From Iris pallida (taxonomy: Eukaryota; Streptophyta; Magnoliopsida; Asparagales; Iridaceae), in the NCBI GenBank assembly GCA_029216955.1, contig JANAVB010029819.1, forward strand, positions 36,623,331-36,687,330: DNA of 64,000 nt, in the 5' to 3' direction. Positions 56,282 to 64,000 of the stretch are shown one piece after another (the stretch's first letter is position 1; each line of letters opens with the position of its first letter). The notes beneath the pieces are model-generated. The model searched no databases. It was not told the DNA's origin and saw only the letters and a list, made by a program, of their open reading frames with translations. The position numbers were made by a program, and so were the translations under genes.

Positions 56282-58405
56282 TGTAGAAGCATGGAATTTC
56301 ATAACCAGAAAGCCCATGCGCCAGACTACATGCGCCAGAGCTTGGACAAAGTACTTCACAAACAGCAAAAATAGGTATTGAAAGAAGACTTTTTATTACA
56401 TATAAAAGTCTATTACATGTCTAAGAAAAGATTGTACAAAGGAGAATTTCTACAAAGAAAAGATCCTAAGTCTACAGTCAGCAGCCATCATGCGCCCTCA
56501 AATAGGCGCAGCAATCACCACGCGCCCTCAGTTATGCACATCCTTTTCAGCAGCTCAGTTATGCACATCCTTTTCAGCCGCTTAGTTATGTGCATCCCAG
56601 TTATGTGCATCCCTTCAGCAGCCCAGTTATGTGCCGCTCTTCCAGCCAGGCTCACCGCCATCGAAATGCTTCGACTAATGAAGCATTTATTGAGCAGAAC
56701 AAGGATGGCAATCAACCCTCTAGCCGAGGAAGAGAAGAGCACCGCAAGCCAACTTGTGGCCAGGGGAGGCTTCGAAAGAGCCTCCAAAGGCCAAGGAAGA
56801 CCGTAATCGAAACTGTGGCTAAAGGAGTAGCTTTCAACACAACCAGAGTGGGCAATGCCCACTTTGAAGGAAGAAAGAGCCCCCAAAGCCGCAGCACCGC
56901 CATTCCGATCTGCGGCTCTTTCTGCACAACGAAGACGAGGCTCGAGCATCCCTATCTTTAGATGCAACAGGAACCTTCCGCTTACCTCAGAAGCCCTCAA
57001 CTCCGAATTTTGGATGTAAGAATCACCTTTAAGTGCATCAATGAAGACATGGCGTCGCATCTTCACCCTCGGGAGTATCTCATCAACAGAATGCATCCGA
57101 GTAAATGAATTCATGTCGGAAGAACGTGAGAGAACGAGAAGCAAACTCTCTCCATGCCACTATTTATAGGAAGGACAAATCAAACCCATGCGCCAAATGG
57201 ATGGCTCTCCGAATCCCGTGCAATGAATTTGCATTAAATGGATGAACCGAACGCTTTGAATTCAGCCAAGTCAAAACGGCTATTTAAAGCACTCGAAGAA
57301 CGTAACAGTCGCATCATTAAAGAACGTGTCACGAAGCGGATGCGCCGGCTAGACCGTGCATCACACAGACGCACCCTTCAACACCAAGCGCATCACAGGG
57401 GATGCGCCCCCATACGTCCCCCATACGCCTAGTGGAACGCCGATCGATGCGCCCACTCAACTGTCTATCGAATGTCGAAAATATTAAATGCCAAACTGAC
57501 AGAGTTGGCAGCACGACTCCCGAAGTCTGAACAGTTGACAGCTTTTTCAGAAGACGAAGCGTCGCCAGCATCAGCATCATCATTACTTCCCTCCGACGGC
57601 TACTGCCACGTAGCCACCCAACCACTCGCATGCGCCTCTGCAGCCATGTGCCCAAATCTGCATGCGTCTCAAAAGCCATGCGCTTCAGACTTTTCACTGA
57701 TCATTAAAGACAGAAGGAAAGTCACCATTAAAGCCTCGCATGCGCCTCAAAAGCTAGGCACCCAGAATGGTTCGTGACTCCTAAAGGTTACGAGCCAAAG
57801 CCTTCTCATGCGCCCAATCCTAGGCGCATCCTACCAGATCATTCTCCCATCAAATCCGAGATCTCCGAGCCATGGGTCGACAGCACGTGTCCTTTGACTC
57901 AACTCACGCAAGATCTCAGCAACAGAAAGATCTTCTTCTCTGCTACGTGCCGGTTCACAACAGCAACATGAAGAAGTCAACCCCTCGATCAGCGTGCATC
58001 GTTCATGCGCCTCCATCAGCAATCAACATGTGGCGTCCCCGCGTATAGGCGCATCCTACATACGCGCATGAGCAGCCAGCCTGCAAAACTATAAATAGAG
58101 GGATCATTTCCTTCACACAAACGGACAGAACACACAACGAACGAACATACCACCAGAGAGGCAGATACAAACACTCAACGTCTTCCTCCTCTCAGCAAGC
58201 TCCAGCACTCAGAGCAATCCAAGTCTTCAGAGAACCGATAACCGTCGTCAGATCGTCAACGGAGTCAACGCATTACCACTCACTCCATCGGCACAAGAGA
58301 CCCAGATAAACAAAAGTGTACTCCTAGGACTACATCTAAGTCCTATATTGTAACACTGTTCTGTTTGTATTAAAATTTGCAATAAAAGAATTTTAATGGC
58401 AAACA
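56282..58405 (+). repeat. TE1 3' LTR
   Basis: It starts TGTAGAAGCATGG and ends GGCAAACA. About 13 exact ATGCGCC/GGCGCAT sites remain, more than in the 5' LTR, where several have become ATGTGCC or similar. The antisense TATA box is near 57160-57171 and the sense TATA box near 58089. Confidence 0.95.
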
Positions 58406-58410
58406 GGCTA
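58406..58410. repeat. Target-site duplication of TE1, right copy (GGCTA)
   Basis: Matches 3342-3346. Confidence 0.95.
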
Positions 58411-59280
58411 TAGGTGGCAAGGCTACTTGGGCTAGGACAACATAAAGCAAACATTCACGTACAAATAACATTATCAAAGGATTTATGCAAAAATCCCTCC
58501 TGTTGGTCCACAAAAAATAGCCACCGCACACATAGGTGTTGGTGTTGATGCGGCAGATACCGATCTGATACAACCAATACCGATATAGTATGGTATATCC
58601 CGATCAGATACCGACCACCCGACATTGAAGGTCTTTTTTCCACTCAAATGCAATTTCTTTATAAAAAAAATACTAATCAATAAGAATGTAAAAACATATT
58701 AAGATTGTAAAAGCATGTAAATGAAAAAAAAATTATCGCATTTAAATCAATCAGCAAAAGTGACTAGTATTTCATTCAATTTTAAAATTACTGGAAAACA
58801 ATACATAAAATGCTTAAAATTATGTTAAATGTCTAACATATTTCTCTAAATTTATTAATAGTTATTTGTTTTTCCAATACAAAAAAATTTGATACTCTGA
58901 TATAAAATTGAAAATTGCCGATACTATCGATACTGATAGTCATAGGAAAGGTCCGATACCAACACTACAAACCATGGTCCAAAGCATTTTATTTGAATCA
59001 TACCTGTATTTTGATACATACACCATTAAAGAAAGAAACAATTTAGGGAATACATAGATCACACATCGCTTAAAAAGGGTATGATACACAGACTTTAACA
59101 CATTTACAACCTGCTATTCAACAAATATACAATAGAAAGGACACGACAGAGATACAATAGAAAGGACACAGCAACTAGAAAATTCGAGTGCTCTGCTGTC
59201 ATAAAACTGCGCGAGCAAAGGAACCCGATCGATCGTGCAAATGTACAAAATGGGAAGCAATCGATGTAGCTATATGACGA
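58411..59280 (-). other. Region downstream of the SH3 gene, including its 3' UTR
   Basis: AT-rich, with GATACCGAT-type short repeats at about 58550-58620 and 58915-58960. A possible AATAAA (- strand) near 58986-58992 would end the SH3-gene transcript about 290 nt past its stop. TE1 is thus inserted less than 900 bp beyond the stop codon of that gene. No other gene seen. Confidence 0.45.
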
Positions 59281-59391
59281 TCATGTTAACAAGTGGGCCT
59301 CGATCACCTTGCTTGCTGGAGCTTTATCTCGATGCTGGATATAAGCAGACGGGAACCACCCAGCCTTGCCCTTGCATTCGCCCTCTGCTGA
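59281..59391 (-). CDS. Host SH3-domain protein gene (SH3P-like), last coding exon
   Basis: The 37 codons, read from TCA at 59391 after an acceptor ATTTAG, give SAEGECKGKAGWFPSAYIQH, then a charged tail ending HLLT and a TGA at 59283-59281. 'EGECKGKAGWFPSAY' is the second half of the SH3 fold in plant SH3P proteins, which combine an N-terminal BAR domain with a C-terminal SH3 domain and act in clathrin-coated vesicle and autophagosome membrane traffic. The short tail 'KAPASKV' also fits that family. Upstream exons for the BAR domain are not seen and probably lie beyond the window. The exon start is uncertain: the expected residues 'TGW' before SAEGE are not encoded here. Confidence 0.72.
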   Translation of the reverse strand, partial: SAEGECKGKAGWFPSAYIQHRDKAPASKVIEAHLLT

Positions 59392-60080
59392 CTAAATGTC
59401 AGGGAACAGGTGCAGGAAACAAAGATTTAACACTGAAACTTAGTCCCGGGCATTATTCACAAGAAACATGTTCAGTGAGTGTAGCCATTTTACAACTTCA
59501 TAATCATAAAACTCATATATTTATGTAGAAGAACCTACACATGATCTGACCCCACAAGAAGTTGTAATGAAATTCTAGTGATTGAGAGATTTCAAAATCT
59601 TGGTGTGTCATGGGATGATGAGCCCACTCCTAAGTTTCAAGTTCAGAGTAGCAATCTGGCTCCCAATACACGAACAGAGTAACAGAAAGATGATATTTCC
59701 ATATATATCATGTATATTTTGGAGAGAAATAACAATCTGGATATAATTACATTAACCACGTGATGTGCTAAACCATCGAAACAATGACCAACAAGGCGAG
59801 ACATGAAAATGGTCATCTATATGCCAAGGAGGAAAAGGTCGCACAAGCCTAATGATTGATCTCATCTGGCTTTTAATAATCTCTCATCTGAATAAAAGTC
59901 AGAAAGGAATAAAACCTAATGAGGGAATACAATTAATGACCTTTTGTACCTTCAAAGACAATAAGAGAGAGTATTAAAAGTTTCATTATTAGTGACCTTT
60001 TGTTCTCTCTTCTCATCAATAAGTTAATTTTGTCAAAAACCAGATACCATATTTTAGATGCTTTCTGATGACTTACTTTA
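59392..60080 (-). other. Intron of the SH3 gene, 3' part
   Basis: AT-rich with no reading frame. The part next to 60081 is probably the 3' untranslated region of the copia fragment (TTTTTGACAAAATTAAC on the - strand). No LTR is found at its end. Confidence 0.45.
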
Positions 60081-60860
60081 TCAAACTAGCTCATAAAGTT
60101 CCAGTCTTTCTTGTCTTTTGTTTGGTCGCCTCATTATGTTAAAATGATCTTCAGCCAGTGGTTTTGTGAAAATGTCTGTTAGTTGATGATCTGTGTCAAT
60201 GAACTCTAAACAGATATTCCCGTGTTGTTGGTGATCACGTAAAAAGTGATGACGTATCTCAATGTGTTTTGTGCGTGAGCGACAGACAGGGTTCTTAGTA
60301 CTAGTGTTATCACAATAGATAGGAATCTTAGTGTAGTGTAGATTGTAGTCTTCTAAGGTTTGCTTTATCCACAAAATTTGAGCACAGCAACGTCCTGCGG
60401 CAATATACTCAGCCTCAGTAGTTGACAATGCTACGAAATTTTGCTTGTTGTTAAACCAAGAGACTAAGGCCTTTCCTAGGAAATAACACGTACCGCTGGT
60501 ACTTTTACGATCTACCTCGCATCCTGCAAAATCCGCATCCGAGTAACCTATCATGTCAAAGAATTTGGTTTTAGGATACCACAGGCCGACTATAGAAGTT
60601 CCTTTAAGGTATCGGAAGATTCGCTTAATGGCACTTAAGTGTGATTCCTTAGGATTTGCTTGATATCGTGCACAGATGCAAACACTGAACATAATATCTG
60701 GACGACTAACAGTTAAATACAATAAACTACCAATCATACCTCGATACTTACGCTGGTCGACAGGTTTACCAATTTTTCCATCCAAAAATCCCATCCTAAG
60801 ATCTGAGATGTTTTTCGATGACTTCTTTAAGAAACCTTTCATGTAAAGCACATAATTTAC
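60081..60860 (-). mobile_element. Truncated Ty1/copia pol fragment (end of RT plus RNase H)
   Basis: The - strand encodes the end of a copia RT (GKPVDQRKYRGMIGSLLYL, SRPDIMFSVCICARYQ, IKRIFRYLKGT) and its RNase H (YSDADFAGCEVDRKSTSG, LVSWFNNKQNFVALSTTEAEY, YCDNTSTKNP, RTKHIEIRHHFLRD). It is open over about 260 codons but cut off at the 5' side within RT, and it has no LTRs. It sits inside the SH3 gene between its two visible exons, in the same orientation. The continuous open frame with the SH3 exon appears to be accidental read-through of the splice donor. Confidence 0.85.
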
Positions 60861-60869
60861 GGGATGTAC

Positions 60870-60943
60870 CTGACGAACCACAACATAATCACCAACAGAG
60901 AGACTTAGTTCACCATCTGCTTCGGAACAAATGGGTGAATAAC
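60870..60943 (-). pseudogene. Host SH3-domain protein gene, first half of SH3 domain, apparent 1-bp deletion
   Basis: The exon lies between acceptor TTTCTGCAG and donor CGTCAG|GTACAT and is 74 nt long. One frame gives SEADGELSLSVGDYVVVRQ, the RT-loop half of the plant SH3P SH3 domain. The preceding text in another frame gives VIHPFV, which is what the family has directly before this segment. One missing base between them explains both, and with it the exon would be 75 nt and phase 0 at both ends. The gene is therefore damaged, or the sequence has an error. The next half of the domain is at 59281-59391. Confidence 0.68.
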
Positions 60944-61001
60944 CTGCAGAAATCATAGTAATTGACAAAAATCAAGTGAAGGAACCAAACGAGATTTACT
61001 T

Positions 61002-62123
61002 TGTTATAGATATTTTGGATATATTGAAAGACAAACCACAAAAGTGGATTCACAGCAAGTAGAACTTTCTAATCTGATTCGACACGACAACGGTGACAAT
61101 CGTTAAAACAATGCAGCGAAGGTGCTAGCAGAAAACATTTGCTGGAAAGAAAAGAGTCGAAAAAGCTGATAGTTTTGCTAATAGAGTTGGCAGATTTGTC
61201 TGCTGGGGCGATAACAATAAATATCATCGTTGCTCAAAACGAGATTCGACCGTTTCAATGAATCCGTTCCAAGGAACCAACAAGTTTTGTAAAACTTCTA
61301 CAACGCTCTATACCACCTCCCTTCGTCGAACTACTCAGGCGAAACGTTGACACGTTGATAGACTCTTGGACTAGCGCCTAGCGCTTCTGCAAAAACTTGA
61401 ACTCCTAGAGAGGAAGCTCTCTTTTTGTTCTCACTTTTCTCTTGGAATTCTCTCTGAACTTCTAAAAATATTTAAGTATTGTCCTAGAGAGGAAACACTC
61501 TTTCTGTTCTCACTTTTCTCTTGGAATTCTCTCTGAGCTTCTGAAAAAATTTAATTATTGGACATTAGCTTAAATAGGGGAGCAATTCTCTGATCAGTAG
61601 GAACCGCCTACTGATGTGGACAGAAGACAAAGGAGTAACTCCCTATTAAGTGGAGCACCTACTATTAATAGGACAGTTACAAAACTTAACATTCTACACG
61701 GATCTGCAGCACTGCAGCTCCATGGCGTTGCAACTCCGCAAAATTGCATGAAACCGTGCCACAACAGGCCCATTGAACCGCAGTTCCACTGCACCACGCC
61801 ACTGCTCTACGAAAGAGCACGTCAACTCCATGTGTGCTATCAAAGCGTCAGTTTGCGCCCTTCACCCAGGCCCACGCCTACGCCTGCGTCCGAGCTAGGC
61901 CCAGAGGTTTCTTCCAAGAATTGGTGACAAAAACAAATCTGTTTGTGGATTTGAACATTGTCGAATACTAAAAAACCTCACCGTACAAACCACTTGAGCT
62001 AACACACCTCATGTGTACAAGACAATAAATTATAGCTCAAATATTGAAAAACACACACACTTGGGGTTTACCTCAACATGGTGGTACCGGGTCACTAATG
62101 ACCAAATTCAATAGACCCCAACA
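61002..62123 (-). mobile_element. Solo copia-type LTR
   Basis: On the - strand it begins TGTTGGGGTCTATTG and ends at TATCTATAACA, giving TG...CA. The flanks are TACTT (60997-61001) and AACTT (62124-62128), an almost perfect 5-bp TSD. No primer binding site or internal region adjoins it, so a solo LTR is likely. It lies upstream of the SH3 exon, probably in an intron. Related text occurs at 1986-2760. It includes the 79-bp duplication at 61404-61560. Confidence 0.6.
61404..61560. repeat. 79-bp direct duplication within the solo LTR
   Basis: Two adjacent copies start CCTAGAGAGGAA at 61404 and 61483, each with TTCTCACTTTTCTCTTGGAA. They differ at several sites. Confidence 0.85.
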
Positions 62124-63148
62124 AACTTAAATTTAGAATGACATGGCAATTGCACTAGCCAGGAATTAACTATCATTAGAAGAATGGAATACAGTCATCA
62201 GCAATGGAGAGCTACATGCTGCACCACTAACAGCTGCTTCATCAACTTGTTTGTTTGCCTCTCTTCCTTGCCCAATGTTTATATGGACAATAAAAAAATA
62301 AAAACCTGCAGTTACTTACAAACTACATAAAATTCCTTAGACCATGAATATGATCTTTAACATATACCAATTGTATTATTAATACTGTCAATTGCTAGTA
62401 TGCATGCATACTACTGAGTACTGACTTTGTTTTGTAGAAGGGGAGCTCTATGTCTGAACAACGAAGTCATGAACTGAGTTAAACTCCTATATTATCAATT
62501 TATGTTCACATGGTCTATAATAGTCTTGCTACTTGAATCAATTTAGTTCCCATGGTCTATAATAGTCTTGCTACTCAATGCAAAGCACAACTAAGGTCCA
62601 GTTGAATCATAAACGACAGATCATTATAATTTTTTTCATTTCAAAATTAAAACTTGTGTTATGGTATAGATTGATATCATTAATGGAATACATTTTGAGA
62701 CTAGATTTCAAAGGGAATATTGAGAGAAGCTCTCTGTACCACTGGTTACTTGACAACATAGGTGAAGAGTCAATACCAGTGCTATTGGCCGAATCCTTTA
62801 AGAGTTGATGATAACTGCTGCCCACCTCCGAGTCACCCACCCCATACGACCACCCGCTGCGAAAAAGGAGAAGGAAAAGTGACTTGTGACCTCCTCGATC
62901 CCATAGGACCCGTGTTGGACTTAATCCTATTGCTTGCCCATTCCGTTGGTTACCTGGTCTTTTGTCTTGATTGTGAAGGTTGAGTGGTAGAGCATGTATT
63001 TAGGAGCCATTAGCTCCGATTTTTAGTTTCCTATTGTTGCATTCTTTGTCTATATAAAGGCACTACACTTTGAATAAGGGAAACAAAAATGTTATTTGGC
63101 TCTCAAAAAATTTGGGTGATAACATTTCTCATTATGTGGCATATGATA
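62124..63148. other. Interval without a supported gene
   Basis: It holds a 42-bp-period pair of CATGGTCTATAATAGTCTTG plus CTACT at 62509-62533 and 62551-62575. A promoter-like TCTATATAAAGGC lies near 63050 within text that looks LTR-like. On the - strand, 62170-62270 (GREANKQVDEAAV...) and 62755-62840 (GSSYHQLLKDSANS...) are open and exon-like, but I do not recognise them and could not define splice sites. Confidence 0.35.
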
Positions 63149-63164
63149 CACTACTAAAATAACC

Positions 63165-63620
63165 CCTTTTAGCGACGTCAGAAGACGTCGCTAAATAAGG
63201 AAAATCCGTCGTTAAAAGCTATTTGCGACGTATTTAGCGACGAAAATTGGACGTCGCGTATAGGCATGTCGCAGATGACAATTTCGTCGCAAAACGTCGC
63301 TATTTGCGACGTCACGTTTAGTGTCGCTAGACGTTGCAAAATTCGCGACAGATAGCGACGTAACGTTACGTCGCCAAAATAGCGACGTAGAGCGACCACG
63401 TTGCGACGCGGTAAACTTTATATATGATGACATGGCATGGCAGCCACGTGGGCACTTTACCGACGCCTAGCGACAAATTTAGCGACGCCGACTGACAGGT
63501 TGTCATATCCCACGTCAGCAGTTTAGCGACGTCTAGCGACGTTACGTCACTATTTAGCGACGTATAGCGACGAGTACGTTCCGTCGCTGTCCGTCGCAGA
63601 ACGTCGCTATACGTCGCAGA
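63165..63620. repeat. Subterminal TAGCGACG repeats of the CACTA element
   Basis: Dense direct and inverted copies of (T)AGCGACGT / ACGTCGCTA, many more than ten, with little other sequence between them. Confidence 0.85.
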
Positions 63621-63653
63621 TATTATAAAAAAAATTTTAAAAAAATATAATTG

Positions 63654-63998
63654 GTATTTTTGTTATGCTGTGTGTCTGTGTTTACAGTGTATGTGAAGTG
63701 TAGTGTTCGAACCATCGACAGTTTCCTTACTGTTCTATGTTTTATCTTGGATAGAAAGAGCAACAGTTCAGGGTGCACTTCTCAGAGCTTCCTCTTCACG
63801 TCCTCCACCTTCTCGGGAACCTTTACGACGTCCGGAGAAAGTGAAGGACGTGAAAATGAAGCTCTCAGAAGTACACCCTGAACTGTTGCTCTTTCTATCC
63901 AAGATAAAACATACAACAGTAATCGAAACTGTCGATGGTTCCGAACACTGCATTTCACATTCACTGTAAACACAGACACACAGCATAACAAAAATACA
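63654..63998. repeat. Long inverted repeat (hairpin) inside the CACTA element
   Basis: Left arm about 63654-63814 and right arm about 63835-63998 are complementary over about 160 bp, with a loop of only about 20 bp. For example, 63662 pairs with 63989 (GTTATGCTGTGTGTCTGTGT against its complement). Mismatches and two 1-bp gaps leave over 90% pairing by eye. Transcription would give a long double-stranded RNA stem. The overlapping open frames on both strands are a result of the symmetry, not genes. Confidence 0.9.
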
Positions 63999-64000
63999 CA

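Larger units (their letters stand above)
3347..58405 (+). mobile_element. TE1: Tat-lineage Ty3/gypsy LTR retrotransposon, interrupted by TE2 and TE3
   Basis: The element is bounded by 2.12-kb LTRs (3347-5467 and 56282-58405) beginning TGTAGAAGC and ending GGCAAACA, with a perfect GGCTA TSD. Removing TE2 (8951-16737), TE3 (18448-47399) and their TSDs leaves about 18.3 kb. Order: LTR, primer binding site, gag, protease, RT, RNase H, second archaeal-type RNase H, integrase, a spacer with conserved repeats, an antisense gene, polypurine tract, LTR. Dual RNase H, very large size and an antisense 3' gene fit the Tat lineage of plant Ty3/gypsy elements. LTR mismatches in the stretches I compared are roughly 4-8%, so this is the oldest layer. 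All pol frames are broken, so the copy is dead. Confidence 0.95.
63149..64000 (+). mobile_element. Terminus of a CACTA-type DNA transposon, continues past the window
   Basis: It starts CACTACTAAAATAACCCC, the CACTA signature, preceded by a possible 3-bp TSD ATA (63146-63148). Some 450 bp of subterminal repeats follow, TAGCGACG or CGTCGCTA in both orientations, the usual transposase-binding arrangement of En/Spm-like elements. A long hairpin follows. No transposase coding region is in view, and the other end lies outside the window. Confidence 0.8.

Noticed and set aside
60081..60968. A single chimeric SH3-RNase H gene
   Set aside because: A splice donor lies between the two parts, the next half of the SH3 domain is found downstream at 59281-59391, and the copia part is a truncated fragment.
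60870..62123. Capture of the SH3 exon by a copia element, because it lies between a copia LTR and a copia pol fragment
   Set aside because: The LTR has its own near-perfect TSD and lacks a primer binding site, and the next SH3 exon lies outside, so two separate insertions in host introns are simpler.
63651..63991. Several 70-90-codon frames at the right end
   Set aside because: They mirror each other across the inverted repeat and have no domain.

Overview
The window is nuclear DNA of a flowering plant with a large, repeat-rich genome; the species cannot be told from the sequence. About 55 kb (3347-58405) is one nest of LTR retrotransposons, and every insertion can be dissected exactly from its long terminal repeats, TG...CA ends and 5-bp target-site duplications (TSDs).

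Nest layout. TE1 (+ strand, 3347-58405, TSD GGCTA, about 18.3 kb without insertions) is a Tat-lineage Ty3/gypsy element: gag, aspartic protease, reverse transcriptase, two RNase H domains, integrase, then a separate gene on the opposite strand before the 3' LTR. TE2 (- strand, 8951-16737, TSD ACTCC) sits at the gag/protease border of TE1. It is a very young gag-only element with no pol. TE3 (- strand, 18448-47399, TSD ATGAC, also about 18.3 kb native) sits between the protease and RT regions of TE1 and is a second Tat element of the same plan. TE4 (- strand, 20345-31007, TSD CTTGG) sits in TE3 just upstream of its antisense gene. It is a Del/Tekay-like gag-only element with giant 4.3-kb LTRs.

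The most interesting biology is in TE1-TE3. TE1 and TE3 each carry an antisense gene with its own TATA box, an identical first-exon length (121 nt), an intron at the same position and phase, a shared 'TGTFF.P.GELG.AL' domain, a C-terminal coiled coil and an AATAAA signal. Each Tat-type element also has its own short motif (TE1 ATGCGCC, TE2 CTGCGCCT, TE3 ATGCGGC; shared core TGCG[C/G]C), in both orientations. It is scattered through the LTRs and the N-terminal half of gag, and in TE1 and TE3 also through the promoter side and first intron of the antisense gene. I propose that the antisense protein and its motif form a self-recognition system, perhaps anti-silencing, comparable in logic to the VANC proteins of VANDAL DNA transposons. 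Separately, a repeated element and a small hairpin are conserved between the convergent 3' ends of pol and the antisense gene.

Flanks. Left (1-3341) has a GC-rich leader-like stretch, a small tandem repeat and a degenerate copia-LTR-like segment, with no gene I can support. Right (58411-64000) has the 3' end of a host gene on the - strand coding for a plant SH3-domain (SH3P-like) protein. Its introns hold a truncated Ty1/copia pol fragment and a solo copia LTR, and its SH3 exon seems to lack one base. The window ends in a CACTA transposon terminus with TAGCGACG subterminal repeats and a long, nearly perfect hairpin.

TE1 and TE3 coding regions are disabled. Almost all their nonsense codons look like C-to-T changes of Gln or Arg codons, as expected for methylated, silenced copies. 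TE2 still has a 1358-codon open gag and almost identical LTRs. No rRNA, tRNA or CRISPR feature was seen.
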